From Heterobilharzia americana (taxonomy: Eukaryota > Platyhelminthes > Trematoda > Strigeidida > Schistosomatidae): a DNA stretch of 64,000 nt. Every line of letters begins with the position of its first letter. Within the stretch, counting starts at the first letter, position 1. The notes beneath the pieces are model-generated. The model had not been told where the DNA came from and did not search any database. It worked only from the letters and a program-made list of their open reading frames with translations. Location of the stretch: NCBI GenBank assembly GCA_944470555.2, contig OX104127.1, positions 46,242,934-46,306,933 of the forward strand, in the 5' to 3' direction. The position numbers were made by a program, and so were the translations under genes. Shown one piece after another: positions 1-12,800 of the stretch.

Positions 1-2560
1 GACTAGGTGACGCCTATTCGTAATCTCCACCAACTCACCCACCGACTGCAGTTCGGATGATGCAAAGGATGAATTCTATGAGAAGCTGTGATTTTTGCTA
101 CAGAAAACAAAACGTTCAGATGTAGTCATAATGGCAGGTGACTGTAACGCTCAAGTCAGAAAGGCATCTTTGGGGTGTTCACGGAGTCCCATCTCAATGA
201 ACTGACAACGATGACCGTATGTTGCAATTTGTTTCGACAACCACATTTTTCTGACCAGGACTAACTACAAGCATAAGGAGAGACACTGTCTGACATGACG
301 TCCGCCGACATCGAACGAACGATGGAGACAGATAAATCATATTGCGGTGAGCTATTGTTGGAGGATTGCCGTGCTTTTTGGTTTACCAGTCCTGGACTCC
401 GATCACACTCTAGTACGTGCTTGTGTAGGGCTACGCCTTACTTGCTGCAGAAAACAGGAAGTAGTGAGACCTATCTGTGCTCGATTTGTAAATGAGGACG
501 TGAAGTATGGATTTAGAAAGGAGTTAGCTAAGCATTTATCTGAAAGTAACAGTAATGCTCATGCTGCGGAAACCTGGCATGATATTACGTCTGCTGTAGA
601 AACAACTTTGACGAATTGGTAACCTACACCAAAGGTTAGCAAACGTCATTAAATATCCGCGACGTCATCCGAACTGATTGATGTGAGAATACCGATTCCA
701 GCTGGCTCTGGCCACGATGAAGGGTGATAGCAACTTAAACGTAAGTTGACCAATGGTCTTCGCTTTTGCTACGAGAAGTGGTGGGTGGTGAAAGCGAGAG
801 AGATGGAGAATTCATCAGCGTTGGGTAATTATTTACGCTCATTAAGAAGACCACTAAGAAAAAGACGACTGTTAGTTAGACAGTCACCGAAAGGGATGGG
901 ACGCTGATAACCTCCCAGGGCAGGGAGCTGTAACGTTGGACGGAATACTTTGAAGAACAGTTCAACAGGCCCACAACAATGCTTCAGTTGCTTAACATCC
1001 AATCTGAACCTGAATGGGACGTAGATGTCGGTTCTTCAACTCTCCTTAAAGTTAAGAAAGCTGTGTCGAACCTGAAACGAAACAAAGCAGCAGGAACTGA
1101 TAGTTTGCCACCTGACGTTCTGAATGGTGAAGGAAGGAGATTGTTGATTATAGTATGGGAATCAGAGGAAGTCCCATCAAACTGGTGTACTTCACTTATC
1201 ATCCCAGTCTATAGGACGGGGGAGAAACCTTGTAACAATCATAGGAGAATTAGTTTGACCAATATTATGTCCAAGATTCTAGAGTCTATAGTTATCCGAT
1301 GCCTAACTGAAGCTCGAAAACAATAAACTCGAGAAAACTAAGCAGGTTTCACACCTGCATGAGGGTGCATCGATCATATTTTCACCCTCTGATAAGTTCT
1401 GGAACACAAGCGTACTTACCGGCCAGTGGTTGACACTTGCCATATTTCTCAACATGAAGGCGGCGTCTAACTCTGTCGGCTGTGTGTCTGACTGTGAATC
1501 CCGAAAGGTCATCTGGTTGATTTGGAGTATGCAGACGATCTTATCCTGCTAGGTGAGGACGCTGACAAACTGCAGGGTCTTGTGAACGCATTGAACAGAA
1601 ATGTGACCATGTTTGGCATATGTCTGGCTAGCCTCTATCAAATACAAGATAATGCTTCACAAATGGTCTGAAGCTGCTCCCAGTTTAATGATCGGAAGTC
1701 AAGCGGTGGAATGTGTCGACCACTTCACTTATTCGGGGAGTTGCATCAGCCCGAACAGGGTGGTTGCCGTCAAAATCTCAGCTCGGATACAGAAGACTTA
1801 CATTTGTCATTTTTCGTCATCTGTAGCGCCGACTGGCATGATAATCCGACTATCTATCAAAGGATAAGTATACTGTGCTACAGTTCGTTCTGTCCTGATA
1901 TACGGATGTGAGACATGGCTGTTAAACGTAGAAGACACAAAGAGATTACAGGGCTGTAATCACCGAAGTCTTCGTAGCATTGCTCGCATTTTGTGGAATC
2001 AGTGTGTGAGCAGTTTGAGGTCAGGTGAACGTTACTAGGTAAGACAAGCAGGTCGATTGGTAAAGTTGTGAACCTTAGTCGCCTGAGATGTCTTGGACAT
2101 GTATTGCGCATGCCGAGCCACCGCCTACCTCGACGTGCCATGCTAGGACAAGTTGGTTTAAGTTGGAAGAGGGTTCAGGGTGATCGGGCGAAGAAGTGGC
2201 ACCAGTCGATGAAGTCTCTTCCTGTTGGTCTGAATCGTTTGGGGAAATGTAGACTGTCTGGTTGGGGTCCTCGAGACGAAAGGAATCAGTGACTGAGGAC
2301 TCTTCGTCAATTGGCTGAAAATCGGTCACAGTGGCGCAGATGTATTCATTCTCTGGCATCTTCCAAGGCGTGAATATTTCCGCTAACCGTTATCTTAAAA
2401 TTGTTTATGCTTTCATTCAACTTTGCCTACTTTGATATCAGTCTTCTTTTATCCACCTGTTCCTTATGTACTACTGTAAAGTGTAGCAACTTTAACCGAT
2501 TCACTTGTTGGGAGGTTCTGCGTCGATCTTGTCAGTCAGTCCATGTACATATGCCGTATA
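1..2560 (+). mobile_element. Degenerate RTE-type non-LTR retrotransposon, copy A1
   Basis: A decayed element enters from the left edge. Near 125-165 the + strand can be read as an AP-endonuclease strand (VVIMAGDCNAQV). It continues through reverse transcriptase pieces at 979-1323 and 1520-1560 (DLEYADDLILLGEDADKLQ) and a C-terminal region near 2070-2120 (LSRLRCLGHVLRMPSHRLP). The 3' untranslated tail runs to about 2560. Frameshifts and stops break it throughout, so it is not coding now. The same family recurs at 6027, 18515, 24770, 42200 and 61550. The 5' end is outside the window. Confidence 0.8.
979..1326 (+). pseudogene. RTE reverse transcriptase fragment (N-terminal fingers)
   Basis: This is a 115-codon open stretch inside copy A1. 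It contains KAVSNLKRNKAAGTDSLPPD, the usual linker-to-RT entry of RTE/Jockey-type polymerases, followed by WCTSLIIPVYRTGEKPCNN and HRRISLTNIMSKILESIV, the first RT motifs. The frame stops at 1324-1326. Later RT motifs occur in other frames downstream, so this is a relic of one polyprotein and not a gene. Confidence 0.75.
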
Positions 2561-2916
2561 TGGATGTTATAAAACACTACCAGTTTAACTTCAGGCGTTG
2601 AAGAATTTCATGTCAAACAGCTTTCTTACCTTTGAGCAATTGTAGTTTGTGCCTTGTCGTTAGTTTGTTTTGACACTGAAAAATTCTGTAAATTTAATTT
2701 TGTTTACTTCGTATTATGATAATTTGTTCAGCCTTTGATTATCACTGTCATCTGTGAAGCAAAGTTACACGTTAAAAAATCTTTCATAACTAACTTTACT
2801 GTCTTCGTGCCATTCTTTGCCCCAAGGCTTGTAATCTGTTTTCCCTCATTGCGGTGGTTATTTTCTGATTGGCTAACGAAGGGATGGTAAATTAACCTTT
2901 TTGTATAAGACCGAAA

Positions 2917-2964
<48 letters not shown>

Positions 2965-3145
2965 AATCATATTTTTTTGTGAAACAGTTAAGGTTCTCAT
3001 TAAGGATCTGTATTCTCCTTCTGAGTTTTTGTTAAAGTACTATAGTTGTTGATTGAAATTCGTCATTCGCGTAGTACTAGGCGAATGCTTCACTTCTGCA
3101 CTAGATATTGTATATGATCAGACTGAATTGAAACTGTATCGATTA
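2561..3145. other. Spacer with no recognised gene
   Basis: AT-rich spacer between the RTE tail and a foldback repeat. Apart from the TA microsatellite at 2920-2961, no coding or structural signal was recognised. Confidence 0.5.
2920..2961. repeat. (TA)n microsatellite, about 21 units
   Basis: An uninterrupted AT/TA dinucleotide run of about 42 bases. The antisense open frame crossing it encodes only Ile-Tyr repeats and is not a gene. Confidence 0.95.
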
Positions 3146-3681
3146 TTTGAAGGTATCCTGGCCAACAATGGACTGGATGGTTTGAAAAAACTTGGGCACC
3201 GAGTTAGTATGATTCATTGTATAGGATGTATTTTTACTTGTGTAATCCCGGCGTAGTATATTAGAACAAATAACAAAATAAACAAATATTTTGTATTATT
3301 CCTCAACGTTTCTCACCCTTGATGTCTCACAACCCCATTGTACTTTTCATAGACGAACTAAAAAATTTCCCCACCCTATTTTTGTTCCACCTTACTCTCA
3401 CAACGGAAAAACCTCTCTGACCGAGTTGCTTATTCACTCACCTGTATTACATTATCTTTGCTCCATATCACTATGTAATTGGATGGTTGTAAAGGTCACT
3501 ACTTTCTGTACCAAAACTTGAATATTAACCTGAAAACTTAGTGTCAGATTCATACTCTTGAAAATGATCTTCCTAGCAAGATCGAAACTTTGAGGAATAA
3601 TACAAAATATTTGTTTATTTTGTTATTTGTTCTAATATACTACACCGGGAGTACACAAGTAAAAATACATCCTATACAATG
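3146..3681 (+). repeat. Foldback (inverted-repeat) element, right arm truncated
   Basis: The left arm (3146-3307) and right arm (3588-3681) are reverse complements: the stretch around 3250-3307 (aacaaataacaaaataaac, ending tattattcctcaa) returns inverted at 3589-3650. The centre (3309-3587) also occurs at 44124-44407. There the right arm extends further and mirrors the outer left arm seen here (3146-3214), so the two copies are truncated at opposite ends. No ORF of note. It could be a MITE-like DNA element or a PLE terminal repeat; the sequence does not decide. Confidence 0.8.
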
Positions 3682-4754
3682 TATCAGCTATTCATAGCTA
3701 ACTGAGCACCAACTTTCATCATTCAGTTGACGATGATGGGTTGAATGTTTTTCATTTTAATATCTAAATATAGCTGCTGAATATGGACAGAGACTTAAAG
3801 ATAACCAGACGAACAAGACAGCAAATTCATTTTCATATCTTTTTCACCATCAAGTGACGTATTTTGAAACTGCTAAATGCTGTACACTGTTAGTGATGTG
3901 GAGCTATTCTCATTGGGCAAGAGAGGTACAGTTTTGCGCCTGGCTTTCGAATCTCATTTTCTATCGATGCTGCCAAGGGGTTCCTCGAAGTATTTTGGTG
4001 TAACTGGAGATATTTTGCAGTCTGTTAATTCAGTGCAAAAGTTCAAAAGTAAATCGGTCGATAATACTGCCAATCCTCATCATGTGAGATTTATAAAGCT
4101 CGATGTGCATCACACTGTTAATAGTCTTTTCATATTATGTTAAATTAAGTAATGGTTGAACAGAAAAAACAGCATGATAATCAGACGAATTCCACTAGGG
4201 AACAGTGTAGATTTGCTGTATGTGTTCCTTATAGTAGTGGCATTGGTGGGAAGTTTGTTTGAAACAGCTAAGAATCAGTCGCAGTGCCGTAAACTCATAT
4301 ATTCTTTCACTTCTTTTCAAAATTTAGAACATACTATCGTAAATACATGTCCCAGTCTTCTCATATCCCATTGACTACTGAAATACCTTATTTCTCGTTG
4401 TTCTATTGTTATAATGTTTTGAAACACTGTAACTTGGATTGGAGTATCTTATTCTAGGATTGCTGACCAGTTGGCTGTGTTATTTCCTGATAGGAGTAAA
4501 TACTATGCATTCTAACGAGCAACAGATTTTGCAACTTTCGTAGACCTCATTATCTTGTTTTGAATTGTGGGGTCACTCTTACTCCACAAGTCGTTGAATT
4601 ACTCACGCATTAGCTAGGATATTCCTAATATTATTTATCAAATCTTTTTGAATAACTGCAGCTCATTTAAGTTTGGTGCGTCTTAACAGTCTGGTATAAG
4701 TTTACGCATTAGACTCATATACGAGAGATTATCATACAGTTCTGTAGTTCATGC
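3682..4754. other. Spacer with no recognised gene
   Basis: No recognised gene. An 88-codon open frame at 3877-4143 and a 72-codon frame at 4156-4374 show no domain, and nothing convincing marks them as exons. Confidence 0.4.
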
Positions 4755-4925
4755 TGTTATATGGTTCATTAGCTTAGGCACTTGACTTTCTACCAATGGG
4801 TCCAGGTTTCGGACCCTGCCTCACATACTTTGACCGGGCAACTGGATTCTATCATAGGCCTTTCACGTAACAACTACAACTCAGCCTAGCACAAACGTGC
4901 CCGGTCGATTTGTAGGTGGTTTATT
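4755..4925 (+). mobile_element. tRNA-like SINE
   Basis: An A-box-like stretch (tggttcattagcttaggc, from 4762) is followed by a B-box-like stretch (aggtttcggaccctg, from 4804). The layout ggttcatt...cacttgactttc..accaatgggtc matches 54660-54800 (+) and, reversed, 13845-13925, so three dispersed copies of one family are visible. A body with direct-repeat-like GCCCGG follows. It is a retroposed SINE and not a functional tRNA, because the cloverleaf stems do not close well. Confidence 0.65.
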
Positions 4926-6026
4926 TACCAGTAAGGTAGGAGAGAGGGTTTAACTGTAGACAGGATTTTGATAGTTATAAGTTCAAACCGGTTACTCACA
5001 TCTGCCAAAATCAAACTGAAACTACTAATTCAGCACTCTTACTATCCTGCAAATATTAATTATGGTAAAATTCGATAATCTTAGATTACGTCCAGACATT
5101 TCTCACACCAGTTAATTTCAAAACCAGAAACTTCACCTTTAAATTCAAAATATTTTGCATGATTAGTTGATGGTAGACGAGAAGTAGCTGTGAACTGTGT
5201 GAGTTATTGACGATTTTTCAGATTATACTGGGATTTATGGGCAGTTCTAATCTGTGACACTCTCTGCGATCTAAACCAGGACCTTCACGTCTAATGACCA
5301 GCACCTTATCCTGTTAATGTTCTAGCTTGGCGTCCAACGTCACTGTTTTGAGTACTTAATCTTCATGTTAATAATATCTTATAGTGGTCTTATTGTTAAT
5401 TTCTGTACACGTAAGTAGACTTTTCGTGCAGATAGCCGGTTGTTATACAGGAAGAATCAGTTCCTTCAAAATGTTTACTTTTCGGATTTAGATTATTGAA
5501 CTATCTGTTACGGACTTTATTTCCAAGTGATGCATGCATTAATTTTCTTATGATCGGTTTATTGAACTCTACTCTCCACACCACTTTCGAAGGTTTTCTC
5601 GACTGTTGTCTGCCAGTCTGGTCGAATTTGTGTGCATAACGTGATATGTACGCTAACAGGAATAATATCTTGATTATGCTATTACGATTTTGGATAGATT
5701 TTAGACATAAAGACCGAAAGATATGCCGAATTTGTGTACGGATCAAAGTTACCATAACGGATCGGTTCTTTTGGCGTAAACCAACTAGAAGGAGAATGAG
5801 CATGCAAAAATACTCACATCGGAAGTCACAAAAAGAACAATGACATGACAACGGAGAAAACTAACTGAATTAGAGGATAAACAATTCAGTTTCTTTCGTC
5901 AGGCTTCTTCGTATATTGGTAAAAGTACAAGATGGTACAATATCAATATTTGTTGGTTTTTAAAATTTTTCATATATATCGTAAATGCAGGTAAATTGTG
6001 CTGCAAAACACACCATTCATTACCCC
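4926..6026. other. Spacer with no recognised gene
   Basis: No gene recognised. A 116-codon antisense open frame (5501-5851) overlaps a 65-codon sense frame. Neither shows a known domain, and both are probably chance or unrecognised repeat sequence. Confidence 0.4.
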
Positions 6027-8230
6027 ACCAATAAGCTACCTTGACCTGGTGATCAGGCTTGCATATTACGATGACCCAACGAGCTATCCTAGTGGAACAC
6101 GTTTTCCGTAAGGTCCTACCATACCAGAAAAGTCTGTTGGATATTGGTAAGATAAAATGCCGTGACCGCTATAGTGTAGATTTCGGCAATATGACGGGGC
6201 TCCTAAAGGAAAGTCGTAATGCTGGCCGGACAGAAGTGTGACTGCAGTAAGGTGTTTCCCTTGGCTGACTAGCAGTGCCATACTGATGCTGTCTACTCTG
6301 TGGGAAGAAGGTGTTAGAAAAGATCGGTCCTAAAATAGCATACTCCCTTCTACTCAGTTAAGTACCGATGTGGTGATTTGGGTTCATAGTTGAATTCACA
6401 AAAAGAAGGCTAAACTATCAAACTTCTATAAAGGTCGTGTGTGACCGGTTTCAAGATATCCCTTGGGGTGTGCGGTTACGCACTAAGCCTTCTTTTTCAG
6501 GCACCTCAAACAGAACTAGCCTTCCACGGTGTGGGAAGCTGAGAAGTGTCAACCGGCCTTACAACTCTGTCAGCACTCAAGTTTCCTCAGATTACTGTCC
6601 TCCACCTTGGACATGCTTACCTTCTAATCTCCCTTCACGCCTCTCGTTCAACATCCCTACATCATGTTTAATTTGTTCTAGCTGTGCATCTGTTGGCAAC
6701 TATTTGAGCTTATGGAACAGCATCCGTGATCTGTTGAAACTGCGCTCCAAACTATATATTGGAGCTTTCAATGTCCACACTGTCTGAGGTTGGCCAACAA
6801 GCTTCTCTGGCCGAATCTCTAGTACCTCAGGCGATGGATGTGTTGTGTGTTTAGGAGACGCGTGTACGAAAATGAAGTGTGGTTATCTACTTAGCTTTAC
6901 TTGAAAAATGTGATGAATACGCGGAATTCACCCTTTGCGTTTAATGAAATCCGACGGCTATTTCTCGTGTTCTAATGCATATGGGAGTCAGGTATGATCC
7001 CCTCTGACTGGTCTGAATCACTGATTGTTTGAGTCTTCAAGAACGGTGGAAATTCCTCTTGTGCTAACCATAGCGGAACCAGCCTGACGAGCATAGTGTC
7101 TAAAATTCTAGGTTCTAAAAGTATGAGACATCTGAGTTGAACTCGGTACCAGCGAACCTGAGGAAAGCAGGCAATCTTCAGACATGGGGATGTACGTGTT
7201 GACGATATATTCACCTTCTACTAGATTCTTGCAGATTTACTGACGCCCAATATTGGGCATATTTTTCGACCTAAGGGTGACATTCGATTCCATTGATCGA
7301 GGGGTCTCAGTGAAATGGGTGCCGAGTAAGTACGTCAACATGTTGACGGCTGTGTATTTGAAGGCCTGTGAGCGTGTAGGAGCCAACGGTGTTATGTAGG
7401 TGAGTGGGGTCCAGAAGGATATTTACTCTCCATTCTTATTCAACTTTATCATGGATGTGCTTATGGGAGATCTGCCTGTCGTCGACTGACTTAACAGGAA
7501 TTGATCTTAACACAGGAGAATCCTTGGTAGATCTAGAGTACGCAGATAACATATTGCTGCTAGGTGGAGAAGCTGATAAGATGCGGAGTCTCTTGGATAC
7601 GTTGAGTAACAATTTGAGCACGTTTCGGATGCATTTCTCGCCAGCCAGGTGCAAACTGTTGCCTTAGGACTGGTTTTTAGGGTTGCCTTGTCTAACAGTA
7701 GTGTGTGAAGCGGTTGAGCGTGTTGTCCACCTCAGTTAGTTAGCTGGGAAGTAGGATCAGCTCTGGTGAGTCACTGGCCGACGAAATCTCTGCACTGATA
7801 TGGAAGGCTATCTTGACTTTCGCCAATTTACACGGTTTATACTGCCGCCGTGATATTTGCCTATCTATTAAGGGTTGAATGGGTGTACGGTGCTGCAGTT
7901 CTCTCTGTTCTACTCTATGGTTGTGAAATATAGTCAGTAAAGGCATAGGATATGAGAAAGCTTCAAGTGTTCGATCACCGTTGATTTTGTAGAATAGGGG
8001 GTGTATGGTTGTGTCACGGCGTTAGTAATGTATGAGCCAGGAGTAGAATTTCAGAGAGAAGAGGGAAGCCAGTTGATGCGGTTGTGAACCTTCGTGGAAT
8101 AGGGTGACTGGAGTGGTTGAAAACTCTTGGTGACATGACTAAAGGCCGGTCACAGTGACATTGATGTATTCATTCTTTGACGTCTTCTAAAGCTTGAGTA
8201 TTCGCAGTAGGTTTTATCTTCAAATACTTC
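6027..8230 (+). mobile_element. Degenerate RTE-type retrotransposon, copy A2
   Basis: The 5' leader contains the family signature around 6035-6110 (tgacctggtgatcaggcttg, then atgacccaacgagctatcct). The endonuclease start is at 6740-6785 (LRSKLYIGAFNVHTV). RT first motifs lie around 7000-7110 and the RT palm at 7404-7667, followed by the C-terminal domain and a 3' end near 8160-8230. Many stops and frameshifts. Compared with copy A3 at 18515-20650, both the endonuclease and RT parts are present but eroded. Confidence 0.8.
7404..7667 (+). pseudogene. RTE RT palm fragment with YADN in place of YADD
   Basis: An 87-codon remnant reads SLVDLEYADNILLLGGEADK. In the family this is the catalytic motif C (YADD); here the second aspartate is Asn, which would inactivate a polymerase. 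The preceding stretch (FTLHSYSTLSWMCLWE) is a frameshifted form of the SPFLFNFIIDILME segment preserved in copy A3. Confidence 0.75.
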
Positions 8231-9165
8231 ATTCTCTCATCGATATCAGTCTTTTTATATGGACGTGTTCTTTGTATTCTACTATGAAGTGTGGCAACTT
8301 GAACGGATGCACTTGTGTATGAGGTTCTACGTTGATTCGGTCCATCTGTCTGTCTGTTTGGGTGGCTGGGATGTGTGTTGCGTATGTCTATACACTGTCT
8401 GCCTGACCGAATGATGTTAACTGAAATAGGTTAAGGCTGAAAAGAGGTTAGAGGTCATAAGACTGTGGGATGGGGTCAGTGCAGGAAGTTTTTGACTGTT
8501 GGTCTTATCTGAGTAGCGAGATGTTGACTTCTTGGTTAGTGTCGGTGTGTCAGTGGTTGAAGACTCTAGGGGTCATATCTGAGAATCAATGTCAGTGGTG
8601 CAGACACATTATCCTCATTTTGATCATCATACTGAATTCTGTATTTTCTCGCTTCCCCTTTTTGTCGGTGTACTACTTTTTGTCCCAAGTGATCGCCTTT
8701 TACTTATTTATTTGTTTTTCATCTTGATGTCTTTCTTCTGGATGTGGTGATATAAGTTGTGGCAGCTTGAACTATTACGCAGTTACGCCTAGTCCTGTGT
8801 TGATCTTGTATGTGTGTTGATCTCCCGGCATACTAGCTAACTGTTATCTGTTCATTCTTTGTGGTGTTCATTCCCCTTTGTCGTCTGCATTCTCTTCTTC
8901 ATGTCTTATTGTTGCGACGCATTGCCTACCTTTGTAGGAGTCCAATAAAACTGCCAGTGTTGCGGAAACATTTTCCTAAACTTACTGATCGTGGTGAATT
9001 GTGTATTTTTTCCCTCCCTGTTTTTGACGTGTGCTACTTCTTGTAGCTTTAGAGTAATTTCTTCGCTTTCTCATATTTCGTCTTAGTGTGGTGGTATAAG
9101 TTGTGTGAACATTGACCGTTATACAGTATTGGCAAGTTCTGCGTTTATTTTTCCTTTGTATGTGT
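8166..9165 (+). repeat. Multiplied RTE 3' tails (three degenerate copies)
   Basis: The RTE 3' untranslated module recurs roughly in series at about 8210-8340, 8640-8830 and 9030-9165. Its pattern is CTC-rich start, cttttt, tactac or ttctac, tgtggt/gtgt-ggcaactTGAAC, cgcagtt, then a ttctgcgtTGAT motif. The single-copy form is at 2390-2540. Divergence is high, so this is old. It can reflect successive insertions into the tail or tail slippage. Confidence 0.55.
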
Positions 9166-9636
9166 TTTTTTTCCACTGATGAAATCCGATTCGCCTTCAT
9201 TAGATGCTTTAGTGTCGAATTTTTTGGAATCGGGTTCTGAATTATAATCATATTTATTTCGGTTTGTACTTAATCCATTTAAAATACTTTATTTGCCGTT
9301 AGCCTTATACTGCATATATGAATTGTAGTGCAGTAAATAACTGAGTATTTATTACCAAGTTTCATTTGCCTTCATTGAGTAATGTGAATCTCTTTGACAT
9401 TTAGACATACCTTATCGCTTTTATGGGTATTACTAACATTTTTATTATTATTTGTTGGTGCTTGTAGTTCTCCGTTGTTAAACTGAATCGAATTTACGGA
9501 CCTCTTTTGGTATATAGGCTGTTATGCGGATGCCTCGATAATCCTATTGTAGGCTTCTGCTGTTTACGCGTAACGAAGTTACTGTAAACAGTTAATATTA
9601 TTACTACTATTGTTTAATTATCTTTTGTATCTACAG
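9166..9636. other. Sequence upstream of the first recognised PI3K exon
   Basis: AT-rich DNA with no recognised exon, presumably intron of the PI3K gene, because the exon at 9637 starts inside the C2 domain. Exons for the adaptor-binding, Ras-binding and early C2 parts were not recognised in 1-9636 and are probably further upstream. Confidence 0.5.
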
Positions 9637-9810
9637 TGTGAATATTTATATGGTTGGGCTAACGTGAATTTATTTGATCATGATGGTTTCATGGTTACTG
9701 ATGAGATTACTTTGAATCTATGGCCACCGTCCCTGGCGCAAACAGCTGATGAAAGTTTTCATCCTTGTGGTACTGTTTTGGGTAATCCGAACCCTGAATT
9801 TACAATACAG
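9637..9810 (+). CDS. PIK3C (class I p110): Class I PI3K catalytic subunit (p110), exon: end of C2 domain
   Basis: A phase-0 exon of 58 codons between a pyrimidine-rich acceptor (tatctacag, ending 9636) and a donor (gtaaaa, 9811). It reads GWANVNLFDHDGFMVTDEIT, then LNLWP and HPCGTVLGNPNP. In class I p110 proteins the equivalent segment is WGN-NLFDY...LNLWP...GSNPN, so this is the C-terminal half of the C2 (membrane-binding) domain. The enzyme phosphorylates the 3-OH of PtdIns(4,5)P2 at the plasma membrane downstream of receptors. The exon joins in phase with 14938 or 15011. The open frame runs past the donor to about 9918, but that part has no homology and is intron. The first half of C2 is missing from the window. 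Confidence 0.88.
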
Positions 9811-12800
9811 GTAAAAATTTCTTTATGTACTGAACTTGAAATATTTGCCAACTGCTTGATATTTTTGAAATGTAGTCACTACTGGTATAAATCCCTGAAT
9901 CCAGACGTTGTTTGTTAGGGCTCGTTAGAAAAAGATGGATATCCACGAACTCGAAAAACTCATTCATTACTTCACATTCGAACCCATATCAATCACCACC
10001 GCGAATAGAGAGTTTGTCTTCTTGTGGTTGACTGGGTAATTTGATCTGATTTACTCTGCAATAACATTCCTCACTTTGATGATTCTGAGCAGAGTATCAA
10101 ATATTGCATACACCCCTTCTTAGTGAAAGTTAATTATCAAGAAAGCTACGCCCATGGATTCCTAATTACTGCAACATCAGTATCTTGTCATGCTGCTTAC
10201 TATATTATCGTTGCTTTATCAGTAGTATTCGATTGGTAATAAGGTGCAAAATATTTTAGTTGTCATCTAACCTCTAACTCACATGTACTCTGTGTATTAA
10301 AGAGTTTAATCCATACTGATTGGAAAAAGACATGTCTACAAACAAGTGGACACGTGCTACTCACTGTATTTTTTCAAGGGAGTGAAAGAAATGCAAACAA
10401 AGATGAGAATAAAAAGCTAGCGTCTTACAGGTGAACATGAATAACGCTGACATAAAGAATGTCTGACCGAAGTTTATGTTGGTTTTATACTTTATGTATA
10501 GTACTTATAAGGATGCGTATAAGTAGTACAGTGTCCTAGGTAAAAGTAATAAGATTTAACATTTTGACTGGTGTGGTTTTTGATTGAAGAAACAAGGAAT
10601 ATTGGAACGAAATGCAGGATACGATCATCGAAACGAGGCAAACTGAAGGACAACTCACCTGGAAAGCAGATATCATTGTATAAAGAGTTTTGAATACAGT
10701 ATTGCAATTTTTCATGAGTGCTCTTTACAGTCTACGTAGGGAATTATCTAATCTGTGGCATCAATGTTATTCCGTAAATATAATATACAGGGTATCAGGG
10801 ATCAATTTGACATCTTCGTTCAGAAGAACAAATTAATGCCTCGGTGAAAAATCAATTTATCGTGAAGACACTGAAACAGAATAGCGAATAAAGTGACCAA
10901 AAGTCACCCAATAAAGCCGCTCTCAAGATCCACCGTGGTCTAGTTTGGCTCCTGTATATAACATGTGATTTTTATGATACAAAGACGAAACTCGAATGTC
11001 TGGTCACTCCTGTCCATCACCTGGGCCATTGTATTACAGGCATTACGAGTGGCATCATTAACTAAGCCATAAAATCACAATTAAGAGAGAATAAGAATCT
11101 GCTTTGGGGAAGTTGTAATAATTTTCAGATAACAGTCTCTGAACGTCCTTCGAGGTGTGATTGGATGTTGGACTTTTCTGTTATGTATACGGTTTTCTAA
11201 AATCCGTGCTGTTCAACCGAGACTTCACAAATCCTTAGAATCTCCATATAGCCATGCAAACTAAGTGTAAGATTCTCTTTGAAGATGTGAAGTCAACCTT
11301 TACACCTCTCGTGTCAATGGTAGCGCACGTTTCATTGCAGAAGCTGTGACACCTATTTTCTACACTAAAGCTTATAATTCGTTGCCAGAGTCTTCCACCA
11401 CTTCCTCTCCCAGTTTCTAGAGAAATTCTGATGTATGGGTCGGTCAGAACAACTACCGTGTTTTTCTCACAAGCCATGACCAGGTAGTCTCGGTCGCAGC
11501 TCTTCATCGTATGCCTGGTTTTTCTCACTATGTTCAACACATCTAGCAGCTATCGCGATGGAATAATTTTGATGTGCCACATGAATTATCATGTAGCAGG
11601 CTACTCATTTCCAAAACTACTATTTCTTCGGCCCGTCTATTTTCACCAGAAAACAATTCATGTAGTGTCAAAAATTAATTTTATTTGATTAAAAAATATT
11701 CTAAAATTGGAAAACAAGAATATTCATCTTTTTGTAGGAATATACAGATTGATCTTATGTAGTGTGTAGATTATGCAGACGTCTAGTGGTGAATGCAGTT
11801 TAGTTGTGTATTTCGAAGTAAAAGCTCAGATAAAATTGTTGATTTCATTGAAAAAAAGCTAGAGAGACCCATTGTTCGCATACATGGAGCATAATTTTAT
11901 AACTGAAGATGTGATGCATAATTTGATCATATAAAATAGGTCGGGAAATGACATTATAGGAGAAGGAAGTCTACGAAGTGTTTCTGCACACAAAATCAGG
12001 ATTTCTTCCGCAAATGACAAAAGCTTTTTTAAATATTTGGGAAGTGCATATAAACTCTCTACACACATTATGGTGTTGCCAACAATATAATTGTGTCCTT
12101 GATAAACTGGTGCCTTGATTGGTTGTTTACTGACACACTTTTGATAACGATATCCGAAAATTCCTGTTAGTGATATTACCCTTGAATTTCATAATTCCAT
12201 ATATCTCTCACTTTTTTTGGGTCGTATGACACAAGAGATTTTACTTTTATATGCTTTTTCGTCGATAAATGAAGTCGAATAATTATTTGTAATCAGAGTA
12301 GCTTGTGTATGATAAACTCTTGTAAAACTTTGATGTAGGTAATGGTTTTATTATGCTTTTCGAAATTAAAATTTGTTTTCAATTTTGGATTGTTTAACGA
12401 ATGATAATTATTATTTGAGTAGGTTGTAATATAATCCCAGGATAGTTGTAAGAACCATAAACTGGATATTTCTAAAAATGATAATTTTGTATGCTTCTAA
12501 ACTGCGATTATGAAATATTATTATTACCATTATCATTGGATTGATAAAATAATAGAACGGTGTTGTACGCACGTAAAAGCACTCAGATTATTGTGTTGAT
12601 GTACTATTTCATGAGGACTGTGCACCAGAGGTTGTTTTGACATGTGCATGCGATACTGAAACTAGTCGCTAAGGTGAGGGTTGAATTGATGGTGAATAGA
12701 ATCTTCTTAGTGGGGTGAATTAAAGAAAAAGAAGAGTAAGAAACAGTAAAGCTATTGATATCTACGTTGTATAAAGCACATCACACGAGGACTGACATAG

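Noticed and set aside
2728..3000. Antisense 90-codon frame with a repeated Ile-Tyr stretch
   Set aside because: The Ile-Tyr run is the TA microsatellite read in frame; no domain on either side.
5501..5851. Antisense 116-codon frame, considered as an exon or a PLE part
   Set aside because: No recognisable motif, no convincing splice pair, and a competing sense frame over the same bases.
11235..11540. Antisense 101-codon frame in the PI3K intron
   Set aside because: No known domain and it lies inside an intron on the other strand; could be an unrecognised repeat.
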